DNA of 64,000 bases, from positions 1-64,000 of the forward strand of contig CAJUFA010000008.1 in NCBI GenBank assembly GCA_910585725.1, read 5' to 3'. The DNA comes from an uncultured Dorea sp. (GTDB lineage: Bacteria; Bacillota; Clostridia; Lachnospirales; Lachnospiraceae). This document shows, one piece after another, positions 34,986-42,315 of this stretch; within the stretch, counting starts at the first letter, position 1, and every line of letters starts with the position of its first letter. Position numbers and translations under genes: made by a program. The notes under the pieces are model-generated. The model had not been told where the DNA came from. It did no database searches and worked only from the letters and a program-made list of their open reading frames with translations.

Positions 34986-36299
34986 TTACAATCTCCAATA
35001 CCGGTATCCCGCTTCCTCATAGGTCTTCCGGTCCAGCAGCCCTTTAATGTCCAGCAGCACTCTCTTCTCCCCTTGCCGGTACATCGACGCAATGTCGCTC
35101 TTTGTCAGGCTCAAAAATTCATCATGGGCGACCGCCAGGATAACGGCGTTTACATCACGGATATCCTTCCAGTCAACAAACTCTATTCCGTATTCTCCCT
35201 CCGCGTCTTTCGCATCCGCTACCGGATCTGCGATCAAAGGACGTATCCCATACTCTTTTAACTCATTTACGATATCAATCACCCGAGTGTTCCTCGTATC
35301 CGGGCAGTTCTCTTTGAAAGTAAAACCGAGCAGCGCGACCCGGGCGTCCCGGACCCGTATGTCTGCCCGAATCAGATTCTTTACCAGATTTTCCGCCACA
35401 TATTTGCCCATGTCGGCATTGATACGGCGTCCGCTTGAGATAATCTGACTATGATATCCCAATTCCTCCGCCTTATATGTCAGGTAGTATGGATCCACCC
35501 CGATACAATGCCCCCCTACCAGTCCCGGACGGAACTTCAGGAAATTCCACTTTGTCCCGGCGGCTTCTAAGACTGCCTTTGTATCGATTCCCATCCTGTT
35601 GAAGATGATGGACAATTCGTTCATAAACGCTATATTAATATCTCGCTGACTGTTCTCAATAACCTTGGCCGCTTCCGCCACACGGATGCTTTCCGCACGG
35701 TGTACGCCCGCCTCTACCACTAATTCATAGACTTTCGCAACTGTGTCCAGGGTCTCTTCATCCATACCTGATACAATCTTCGTAATCGTCTCCAAACGGT
35801 GTACTTTGTCGCCGGGATTGATCCTCTCCGGAGAATATCCTATTTTAAAATCCCGGCCGCATCTAAGGCCGGATTCCTTCTCCAGGATCGGCATACAGAT
35901 CTCTTCCGTTACCCCCGGATACACGGTAGATTCAAAAACTACGACGCTTCCCGGACACAGATGACGCCCGACCACATGGCTCGCTCCCTCCACCGGCGCA
36001 AGATTCGGCGTATGATCCCCGTTTACCGGAGTAGGAACGGCGACAACGAAAAATTTTGCATTGTCAAGCTGCCCTTCATCACTGGTAAATAACACAGTGG
36101 TATCCTGTATTGCCTTGTCGCCTACTTCGTTCGTCGGATCAATACCCTGACGGTAGAGATCTATCTTCTCTTCATTCAAGTCGAAACCTATCACGTCTGC
36201 CTTTTTCGCAAACGCAACCGCTATCGGCATGCCTACATACCCTAAACCTACCAGCGCGATCTTCTCTTCTTTCCTTATTATCCGTTCATATAGTCCCAT
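34986..36299 (-). CDS. Nucleotide-sugar 6-dehydrogenase (WbpO/TviB/WecC family)
   Basis: A 437-residue UDP-sugar dehydrogenase that oxidises C-6 of a UDP-HexNAc to a uronic acid using NAD. IALVGLGYVGMPIAVAF is the NAD site. FESTVYPGVTEEIC, YSPERINPGDKVH and the catalytic Cys in GLVGGHCIGVDPYYLTYKA are present. The set fits enzymes for UDP-GlcNAc, UDP-GalNAc or UDP-ManNAc rather than UDP-Glc. I chose the ATG at 36299 with a GGAG site. The in-frame ATG at 36335 overlaps the previous gene. It implies an acidic HexNAcA residue in the polymer. Confidence 0.9.
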   Translation of the reverse strand: MGLYERIIRKEEKIALVGLGYVGMPIAVAFAKKADVIGFDLNEEKIDLYRQGIDPTNEVGDKAIQDTTVLFTSDEGQLDNAKFFVVAVPTPVNGDHTPNLAPVEGASHVVGRHLCPGSVVVFESTVYPGVTEEICMPILEKESGLRCGRDFKIGYSPERINPGDKVHRLETITKIVSGMDEETLDTVAKVYELVVEAGVHRAESIRVAEAAKVIENSQRDINIAFMNELSIIFNRMGIDTKAVLEAAGTKWNFLKFRPGLVGGHCIGVDPYYLTYKAEELGYHSQIISSGRRINADMGKYVAENLVKNLIRADIRVRDARVALLGFTFKENCPDTRNTRVIDIVNELKEYGIRPLIADPVADAKDAEGEYGIEFVDWKDIRDVNAVILAVAHDEFLSLTKSDIASMYRQGEKRVLLDIKGLLDRKTYEEAGYRYWRL

Positions 36300-36316
36300 G
36301 ATACCGGTACTCCTTC

Positions 36317-37018
36317 TTATGAGAGCACAGCCCACACCGTCTTAACCAATGTCTTGAATTCACCGGGCAGGCTGTACGTCCTTAATGCTTTTAAATTCCA
36401 CTCCATCTTTTCCGGAAGCACCCTGTTTTTGTACATCCAGTCAGGGTCTTCAGCTTCTTCCAGGAGCCTGTCTTCATCTTTATACTCAATACTTGCTTCC
36501 GAGGTCACTCCCGCCGGCAAAAGAAGCGTCGCCTTCATCTCGTCACTGTATGCGTCCACATATTTCTGCACTTCTGGTCTTGTTCCTACAAAGCTCATGT
36601 CGCCTGCAAGGATATTGAATAATTGAGGGATCTCATCTAATCTGATTTTTCTTAATACTCTGCCTGCTTTTGTAATTCTTGGATCATACCTGGGCGTAAC
36701 CAAAGCTCCAATCTTATCTGCATTTGTGACCATAGTCCGGAACTTAAATATATGAAACTTCCGTCCATACTGTGTAACTCTTTCCTGTTTGTAATAGACC
36801 GGTCCTTTGCTGTCAAGCCTGACCCATACCGTAAGGACAAAAAACAACGGAGACAGCAGAACAATCAGAAGAAGCGACATACCTACGTCAAAAGAACGTT
36901 TAATCTTCAGACTAAAACGTTTCCTTTTCAATATTTCATAATATTTTTTTACATCCTCATTCTGCATGAATTCCGGAATACCGTCCCATTCTTTAAACTG
37001 CATGGCCTGACTCTCCAT
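36317..37018 (-). CDS. Initiating phosphoglycosyl transferase (bacterial sugar transferase family)
   Basis: A 233-residue monotopic enzyme that moves a sugar-1-phosphate onto undecaprenyl phosphate. It has a cytoplasmic N-tail of about 40 residues, one membrane-embedded helix (about 47-68), then the GPVYYKQERVTQYGRKF, FKFRTMV, RKIRLDEIPQLFNIL and MSFVGTRPE motifs of the PglC/WcaJ core. It begins the lipid-linked repeat unit. It overlaps the aminotransferase gene (36993-38234) by 26 bases. The pair suggests that the first sugar may be an amino sugar. Confidence 0.92.
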   Translation of the reverse strand: MESQAMQFKEWDGIPEFMQNEDVKKYYEILKRKRFSLKIKRSFDVGMSLLLIVLLSPLFFVLTVWVRLDSKGPVYYKQERVTQYGRKFHIFKFRTMVTNADKIGALVTPRYDPRITKAGRVLRKIRLDEIPQLFNILAGDMSFVGTRPEVQKYVDAYSDEMKATLLLPAGVTSEASIEYKDEDRLLEEAEDPDWMYKNRVLPEKMEWNLKALRTYSLPGEFKTLVKTVWAVLS

Positions 37019-38234
37019 ATTCTTGTATTACTTCAATTACTTTCGTGATAATATACTCTACGTCTTCGTCTTTCAGACAGGTATGTAACGGCAGCGTAAT
37101 CTCATTCTCATACTGACGGTACGCGTTCGGATAGTCCTTAATATCAAATCCAAGTTCTCTGTACGCCGTCATCATCGGAAGCGGTTTATAATGCACGTTC
37201 GACGCCACCCCTTCTTCCGCAAGCCGGCTGATGATCTGATTTCTTTCTGTTTCTCCTATTCCCGGTATCCGCATTGGATACAGATGCCCGCTGGACATCT
37301 GTCCTTTATCGAAATGTCCCAGAATCTGAATCTCCAACGGCCGGAACGCCTTATCATACTTTTCAATAATCTTGCGTCTTTTCTTCAGGACATCCGAATA
37401 TCGCTCCAGTTGTTTTAAACCGATGGCCGCCATGATATCCGTCATATTCCACTTATATCCCGGGAACACGACGTCATATTCCCAGGCTCCAAGCTTGTTC
37501 TTCGCCAGCGCGTCCTTGGACTGACCGTGCAAGGACAACAGCATGAGCTGACTGTAGATCCAGTCGTCTTCTACTCCTTTTATCTTTCTCCAAGTCAGAG
37601 CCCCTCCTTCAGCAGTCGTCAGGTTCTTCACCGCGTGAAAAGAGAAGCTGGTAAAGTCTGCGATTGCCCCGCACTTCTTCCAACTTCCCCCAATTATTTT
37701 TTTTGCGCCAAACGCATGCGCGCTGTCTGCAATGACGACAATCCTTCCGATTGCCTCTTGAAGCTTATTTGAAGGAGAAAACAGCGCTTTCTTCCTCTCC
37801 ACGATCTTGAAGATCTTCTCGTAATCACAGGGAACTCCTCCCAGATCGATCGGGATCACCGCTTTCGTCTTCTCGGTAATCGCGTTTTCCAAGGCGTCGT
37901 AATCCATCTCATAACTATCCTTTGCCGTATCTACCAGTACAAGCTTCGCTCCCACATGGCAGACCGGACTTGCAGACGCCGTATAGGTATATGCAGAAGT
38001 AATCACTTCATCCCCCTTGCCGATCCCTGAAAGTCTTAATACCGCTTCCAGGCACGCCGTAGCGGAATTAAGCGCCACGGCGCGTTTGGTTCCGCAGAAC
38101 GCAGCAATCTTACTTTCAAACAGCTTCGTTCTTGGCCCCGTCGTAATCCATCCGCTTTTTAACGCCCGGATCACCTCCGCTATCTCCAGGTCTGTAATAT
38201 CCGGCGGAGAAAAAGAAATCTCTCTCTTTTCCAT
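36993..38234 (-). CDS. DegT/DnrJ/EryC1 family aminotransferase
   Basis: A 413-residue PLP-dependent sugar aminotransferase. It shows GWITTGPRTKLFE, NSATACLEAVLRL, VIADSAHAFGAK and TSFSFHAVKNLTTAEGGAL, with the PLP Lys in AVKN. It resembles enzymes that make UDP-4-amino-4,6-dideoxy-GlcNAc or related sugars, such as PglE and PseC-like proteins. No dehydratase gene adjoins it. The only 4,6-dehydratase in the window is at 25567-26775. It is the first structural gene after loaP (26-base gap), directly before the initiating transferase. Confidence 0.88.
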   Translation of the reverse strand: MEKREISFSPPDITDLEIAEVIRALKSGWITTGPRTKLFESKIAAFCGTKRAVALNSATACLEAVLRLSGIGKGDEVITSAYTYTASASPVCHVGAKLVLVDTAKDSYEMDYDALENAITEKTKAVIPIDLGGVPCDYEKIFKIVERKKALFSPSNKLQEAIGRIVVIADSAHAFGAKKIIGGSWKKCGAIADFTSFSFHAVKNLTTAEGGALTWRKIKGVEDDWIYSQLMLLSLHGQSKDALAKNKLGAWEYDVVFPGYKWNMTDIMAAIGLKQLERYSDVLKKRRKIIEKYDKAFRPLEIQILGHFDKGQMSSGHLYPMRIPGIGETERNQIISRLAEEGVASNVHYKPLPMMTAYRELGFDIKDYPNAYRQYENEITLPLHTCLKDEDVEYIITKVIEVIQEYGESGHAV

Positions 38235-38260
38235 CTATATATGCCTCCCTCTATTTTTCT

Positions 38261-38788
38261 CTATCCTTCTCTCTTCCTTACCATCTCTATCCCAAGATGA
38301 ATCACCGTCTTCTGGCTCATGAAATCAACCTCCACCTTGGCAATCCGCCGGTGCAGGTCGATCTTCTTAATATATCCTTCCATATCCTTTAAAGGTCCTG
38401 ACAGAATGGTAACCACATCGTCCTCTGATACGGATACCCGGGAGATTTCCGCCTCCATACGGCTGTCCGCCGATCCCGTAATCTTCTTAAGCCATTCCAC
38501 TTCATGTTCCGGAAGGGGAACAAACTGCCCGCCGTCTTTGCCCAATAGTTTCGTAAACGCCGGTACATATCTTAATCTCAGATATAGTTCTTCGATATCG
38601 TCGCTCACAATAAACACATATCCGGGAAGCAGCTTCTCCCGCAGCTCTTTCCATTCTCCCCGTATCTTCTTTTTCACATGGCGGATAGGATGAAAACAAT
38701 GGTGATACAATCCTTTCTCAACCATAATCTCAATCTGTTCCTCCACCTTATCCTCCATCCCGGAAGCAACCTGTATTACATAATACAC
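38261..38788 (-). CDS. loaP: NusG-family processive antiterminator LoaP
   Basis: A 175-residue NusG paralog: NGN domain (about 1-100, starting YYVIQVASGMEDKVEEQI, with LLPGYVFIV) and a C-terminal KOW domain (about 120-172, VVTILSGPLKDMEGYIKK). It matches LoaP, which makes RNA polymerase read through terminators in long polysaccharide and antibiotic operons of Firmicutes. The start is GTG at 38788, with GAGGG 6 bases upstream. It heads 38 genes or so on the same strand. LoaP needs a leader RNA element. I could not identify a confident one in the 265-base leader. Confidence 0.9.
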   Translation of the reverse strand: MYYVIQVASGMEDKVEEQIEIMVEKGLYHHCFHPIRHVKKKIRGEWKELREKLLPGYVFIVSDDIEELYLRLRYVPAFTKLLGKDGGQFVPLPEHEVEWLKKITGSADSRMEAEISRVSVSEDDVVTILSGPLKDMEGYIKKIDLHRRIAKVEVDFMSQKTVIHLGIEMVRKREG

Positions 38789-39053
38789 CGCAATCCCTCA
38801 CTATCTTTATAATCGGAAATGTATGAATGGCTGATCCCTTCTTACCGCCATGTCATCATTTATAATGCTCGTCGTTTATGGCAATTCATCCACATATACT
38901 TGGATATAAAAAAGCATGCTTCGCCATCTATACCTAATAGAAATATTTTCTATAGCCATAGTAATGAATCCTTTCTGCTGATGCCGGTTATCTATGATAT
39001 AACTTTTTTACATCTTTTACAGAATCATCTGGATTTCGGATATGTCATACTCC
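38789..39053 (-). promoter_or_regulatory. loaP 5' leader region
   Basis: A 265-base non-coding stretch between the helicase stop and loaP on the same strand. It should contain the start of the polysaccharide operon and any LoaP-responsive RNA element. I see no strong sigma-A promoter (only poor matches such as TTCTGT-17-TATATC around 39000), no clear intrinsic terminator after the helicase gene, and one small ORF at 38876-38959. The AAGCATGCTT palindrome near 38911-38922 is too short to be a convincing stem-loop. Confidence 0.4.
38876..38959 (-). CDS. Possible 27-residue leader peptide
   Basis: A short reading frame starting MAIENISIRYRW and ending DELP lies in the loaP leader, with AAAGGA 8 bases upstream of its ATG. 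It contains several Arg and aromatic residues (RYRWRSMLFYIQVYV). Its position between helicase and loaP would suit a regulatory leader peptide, but a frame of this length arises easily by chance and there is no homology support. Confidence 0.25.
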   Translation of the reverse strand: MAIENISIRYRWRSMLFYIQVYVDELP

Positions 39054-41462
39054 TTAAAACCCAAGTGCCCTCGCTGCAAGGGTTTCTCTGAAAGTACTCT
39101 TAGAAAATGATATTGATTCTTCAAATAATTTTATATCTGCTTTGGACTGCTTATTCTCGCTCTTCTCGCCCCATTCCATACCGATCGCGTTAAGTCTCTC
39201 TTCCTGATCTTTTGTCAGAAATTTCCCTTCTCTCTTCCCGGCATGGATCTGTTTTTGTTCATTTACCCATTTTGCAAGCCAGATACCCTCCGGCCTATAT
39301 TTTGAAGGTATATTTAAATTTCCATACTCTTCAAAATATGCTTTTGCAAGCCGATACCTCACTTCCCAGGAATCTGGTTTTTTCCAGACCATTCCGATAG
39401 AATCAAGCGCCTGCCGCCGCTTTGCCGAAAGTTTTTCCCGGCCTTTCTCTCTCCGATCTGAAATCCAGCTTCCTAATCTATAACCGGACGGACTTACATA
39501 CGATGCCGGAACATTCAGGTTCTTATGCTCTTCATAGTAAGCCTTTGCTTCTTCGTAACCTTTGTCCCACTTCTGCTCCTGTTTCGTCTTCCAGACCATC
39601 CCTATGGAATCAAGCCGTGCAATCTGCTCTTTTGTCAGCTTTGCACCATTCGTTTTACCCCGACGGATCAATCTCTGCCGGCGAAGCCAACCGCCGATTT
39701 TCAGACCGTTCTGCGAGCAATAATCATTGGGAATATTAAGGTTTCCATGCTCACGATAATACTTTAGGCATTCCGCATAATTTTCTTCCCACAGATAATC
39801 CGGTACGTCCCAGATCATTCCAATAGAATCCAAAGCCTGCATTCTTTCCCTGGTCAGATATGTCTTCTGGATCCCGCTTTTCCGGTAGATCCTAAGTTTG
39901 CTGAGCCATGCCCCAAGCCGAAATCCTGACATTGTTACTTCATTGACCGTTGTATTCAGATCTCCGTGTTTTTCGTAATATTCCTTTGCTTCCCGGTAAT
40001 ACCGCTCCCATGAAAGATCCCGGTAACTCCCCCATACGATTCCTATCTGCTCTAACCTGCGGATTCGCTCTTCGCTCAGGGCGCCGTACTTCTCCCCGGC
40101 ATAGACCCGCCGCTGGGTAAGAATCCACTGTCCAAGTCCGTAACCGTCTTTTGTCTGATATTTCACCGGGACTCTAAGATTGCCGTATTCTTTAAAGTAC
40201 TGTCTGGCGTGTTCATACATCAGCTCCCATGAAGCGGCCAGCGTCTCCTCTAACTTTTTAAAAAGCACGACACAATCCCTTACCTCGTCAATCACTTCAA
40301 AGCGTTCATTCACAATCTTTTCATCCTGCCCTATATAATGATAATAGGACGCCGCAACCGCCACCTCTTCCTCAATCGTACCGACGCTGGTAAGATTCTC
40401 TATATTCAGCACAACATCAAAAATAACCGCGTCCGTCTTCTTTCCCGCTGACAACGCACGCCCAATCTGCTGCTTATAGATCGTAGGCGACGCAGTAGGA
40501 CGAAGCAGAATCACTCCTTCCACATCCTCCACATGCACCCCTTCATTAAGCATATCAATACAGTAGAGAAGCTTCAGATGCTCGCTTTTATCCGCTTTAA
40601 AGTCCGCGAACGCCTGTCTTGTCTCCGGGTCGTTGGAATAAGCGGTATAAACATGCGGATGCTCATCCACTTTCAAAAACCACTTTGATGCTTTTTCAAC
40701 CATTTCCGACAGATGTTCATAATTGGCGCAGAAAACAATATATTTTCCTGCCCGGTTCTTCATATGTTTATGAAAGATCTCCTCCGGACCGTCCGCCTGC
40801 TCCAATGCACGGCGCAAAGCCCAAAGCAGCTTCTCTCCCTCGTCCCGTATACTCTTATTCTTCGCCAGCCGAACCTTTTTCTGATAATTTTCTAAGTCCC
40901 TCCGGTAAGAATATATGGACACCACATACTTCGGAGGATTCAGGATACCTCGCACAATCGCCTCCCCAAGCGACATCTCGGAAGCAACATTTCCATCGAA
41001 CAGTTCGTCCGACATATCTCGCTGATTATCAAGATATCGAATTGCCGTCGCCGATAACCCCAGCAATCGCGCGTCTGGATACATAGACAGAAGCTTTTGT
41101 ACCCCCCGCCCCCATACTTTTGCACCGCAGCGGTGAAACTCGTCCAATATGACGTAATCAGGACAGATTTCCTTAAACTCTGTTTCCGTCATCGACATTA
41201 ATTTTGCATAAGTGCAGAAATTAACATTTCCCGGAATACCGCCGCTGTCTTCGCCCAGATTTTCAACCTGTGTCCGAAAGATATACTCAGAAGGCGACAG
41301 CCAGCAGATCCTCTTATCCGGAAAATCCTCACACAATTTGAATCCGATAAAAGATTTTCCTGTTCCCGTAGGATGTATAACCGCCGCCTTTCCCGCGGCT
41401 CTCATCATATCCAGAGCCGCCTGATAAGCAGTCTGGTTATGCTCATATAATGCAATTGCCAT
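39054..41462 (-). CDS. DEAD/DEAH-box helicase with five helicase-associated (HA) repeats
   Basis: An 802-residue protein. The superfamily 2 helicase core covers about 1-405: HPTGTGKSFIG (Walker A, 30-40), ILDEFHRCG (motif II, 105-113), GLSATAI (motif III, 135-141) and QQIGRALSAGK (motif VI, 331-341). Residues 411-764 are five tandem HA repeats (411-478, 485-551, 557-624, 631-694, 698-764), each with W-x(3)-Y, a Y(Y/F)-x(2)-(H/Y)-x-(N/D)-L core, a G-x-W segment and a final LxxIGMxW. HA repeats probably bind nucleic acid. The protein is common in gut Clostridia with unknown function. Its ribosome site is part of the palindrome at 41474-41520. No nuclease or methylase gene is adjacent. Confidence 0.85.
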   Translation of the reverse strand: MAIALYEHNQTAYQAALDMMRAAGKAAVIHPTGTGKSFIGFKLCEDFPDKRICWLSPSEYIFRTQVENLGEDSGGIPGNVNFCTYAKLMSMTETEFKEICPDYVILDEFHRCGAKVWGRGVQKLLSMYPDARLLGLSATAIRYLDNQRDMSDELFDGNVASEMSLGEAIVRGILNPPKYVVSIYSYRRDLENYQKKVRLAKNKSIRDEGEKLLWALRRALEQADGPEEIFHKHMKNRAGKYIVFCANYEHLSEMVEKASKWFLKVDEHPHVYTAYSNDPETRQAFADFKADKSEHLKLLYCIDMLNEGVHVEDVEGVILLRPTASPTIYKQQIGRALSAGKKTDAVIFDVVLNIENLTSVGTIEEEVAVAASYYHYIGQDEKIVNERFEVIDEVRDCVVLFKKLEETLAASWELMYEHARQYFKEYGNLRVPVKYQTKDGYGLGQWILTQRRVYAGEKYGALSEERIRRLEQIGIVWGSYRDLSWERYYREAKEYYEKHGDLNTTVNEVTMSGFRLGAWLSKLRIYRKSGIQKTYLTRERMQALDSIGMIWDVPDYLWEENYAECLKYYREHGNLNIPNDYCSQNGLKIGGWLRRQRLIRRGKTNGAKLTKEQIARLDSIGMVWKTKQEQKWDKGYEEAKAYYEEHKNLNVPASYVSPSGYRLGSWISDRREKGREKLSAKRRQALDSIGMVWKKPDSWEVRYRLAKAYFEEYGNLNIPSKYRPEGIWLAKWVNEQKQIHAGKREGKFLTKDQEERLNAIGMEWGEKSENKQSKADIKLFEESISFSKSTFRETLAARALGF

Positions 41463-41473
41463 GTCACGCGGCT

Positions 41474-41520
41474 CCTTTCTTTAAGTAATGAAGTATATTA
41501 CTTCATTACTTAAAGAAAGG
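41474..41520. repeat. Perfect 22-bp inverted repeat overlapping the helicase ribosome site
   Basis: Two perfectly complementary 22-base arms (41474-41495 and 41499-41520) flank a 3-base centre. The core is AAGTAATGAAGTA-TAT-TACTTCATTACTT. In a helicase mRNA the arm nearest the gene contains part of the AAAGGAG ribosome site, so folding would hide it. It could also be a protein operator or a bidirectional transcription stop. The core recurs in the element at 41861-41899. Confidence 0.75.
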
Positions 41521-41698
41521 AATTCATATTCTTTTCTATTTGTTTAGTTTTGCGACTAAAATTTTGACTGCAATTGGAAATAAATAGAGGAATATTTCTT
41601 TATAATAAGGAAGGTTTTTACAGATAATTCTTTGCTTATGTTTTGACAAGAAAATGACTAAGAATAAGACTTAAAACTTACCAAATTTTTGCATTTTT

Positions 41699-41728
41699 TT
41701 GGAATTCATATGACTTTTTAGATATAAT
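41699..41728 (+). promoter_or_regulatory. Candidate sigma-A promoter (weaker)
   Basis: TTGGAA (41699-41704), an 18-base spacer and TATAAT (41723-41728) on the plus strand. The -10 is consensus and the -35 is fair. It would transcribe toward the small-RNA candidate and sdpR. Confidence 0.4.
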
Positions 41729-41795
41729 TTGCAGAAATACCATGAAAATCCGCCCAATCAACCTTCTAATCACCGGCAACTGCTAGGCGAATATG

Positions 41796-41824
41796 TTGAC
41801 AAATCAATTTTTGCATGGTAATAT
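41796..41824 (+). promoter_or_regulatory. Strong sigma-A promoter candidate
   Basis: TTGACA (41796-41801), a 17-base spacer and TAATAT (41819-41824). The expected start near 41831 lies only about 30 bases before the inverted repeat at 41861-41899, so the transcript may be a short RNA rather than the sdpR message, which has its own promoter at 41932-41960. Confidence 0.65.
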
Positions 41825-41860
41825 AGCAGAAGTGTAAAAGAATAATGTAATTTTTATACA

Positions 41861-41899
41861 AAAAAAAGTAATGAAGTAATATACCTCATTACTTTTTTT
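41861..41899 (+). terminator. Inverted repeat ending in a T-run; related to the palindrome at 41474-41520
   Basis: Two 17-base arms (41861-41877 and 41883-41899) pair with one mismatch around a 5-base centre. The left arm begins with seven A and the right arm ends with seven T, so it can act as an intrinsic terminator in both directions. The arms share the 13-base core AAGTAATGAAGTA with the helicase-side palindrome. As a terminator it would end a transcript from 41796-41824 after about 70 bases. Confidence 0.6.
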
Positions 41900-41906
41900 G
41901 TCCATT

Positions 41907-41926
41907 ATTTAGAAATTATTCTAAAT
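41907..41926. promoter_or_regulatory. SdpR/ArsR-type operator, copy 1
   Basis: ATTTAGAAATTATTCTAAAT is a near-perfect palindrome just upstream of the -35 box of the sdpR promoter. It differs at the centre from the perfect copy at 41963-41982. The pair flanking a promoter is what an autorepressing ArsR-type dimer would bind. Confidence 0.7.
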
Positions 41927-41931
41927 AGATC

Positions 41932-41960
41932 TTGTTTTTTTTAATTTACCGTGTTATTAT
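41932..41960 (+). promoter_or_regulatory. sdpR-sdpI promoter
   Basis: TTGTTT (41932-41937), a 17-base spacer and TATTAT (41955-41960) on the plus strand. It is bracketed by the operators at 41907-41926 and 41963-41982 and lies about 65 bases before the sdpR start. Confidence 0.65.
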
Positions 41961-41962
41961 CT

Positions 41963-41982
41963 ATTTAGAAATATTTCTAAAT
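41963..41982. promoter_or_regulatory. SdpR/ArsR-type operator, copy 2
   Basis: ATTTAGAAATATTTCTAAAT is a perfect 20-base palindrome directly downstream of the -10 box, overlapping the expected transcription start. Binding here would block initiation. A further half-site TTCTAAA follows at 41984-41990. Confidence 0.75.
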
Positions 41983-42026
41983 ATTCTAAAGCACTTGGAA
42001 TCAATCTGCTAAAGGAGGGATGCTTA

Positions 42027-42287
42027 TTGAGTTTCGGTCAGACATTCAAAGCATTATCAGACCCCGTCAGGCGCAAGATCCTTACGCTGCTTAAGGCGGG
42101 CCGCATGTCAGCCGGTGAGATCGGAAAACATTTTGACATGACAGGAGCCACCATCTCCTATCACTTAAGTATTTTGAAAAAAGCGGATCTGGTACATGAA
42201 TCAAAGTACAAGAACTACATTTATTATGAATTGAATACATCTGTGGTAGAAGAGCTAATGGCGTGGCTCTCAGATTTAAAAGGATAA
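42027..42287 (+). CDS. sdpR: SdpR-like autorepressor, ArsR family
   Basis: An 86-residue winged-helix protein. FKALSDPVRRKILTLLKAGRM starts the fold and GATISYHLSILKKADLV is the recognition-helix region. No metal-binding Cys is present, as in SdpR of Bacillus, which represses its own operon until signalled through SdpI. The start is TTG at 42027 because AAAGGAGGG ends 8 bases upstream. The nearby ATG at 42020 is in another frame. It is co-transcribed with sdpI, 28 bases away. Confidence 0.88.
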   Translation: MSFGQTFKALSDPVRRKILTLLKAGRMSAGEIGKHFDMTGATISYHLSILKKADLVHESKYKNYIYYELNTSVVEELMAWLSDLKG

Positions 42288-42315
42288 AAAAATAACCGAC
42301 TGGAGGAACAAAATT

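Noticed and set aside
38905..38925. AAGCATGCTT palindrome followed by T-rich sequence as a terminator between helicase and loaP
   Set aside because: The palindrome has no room for a loop; only about three base pairs could form, so it is not a credible intrinsic terminator.
39054..41462. Helicase as part of a restriction or phage-defence island
   Set aside because: No nuclease, methylase, integrase or other defence gene adjoins it; neighbours are loaP and sdpR-sdpI, so a defence claim has no contextual support.
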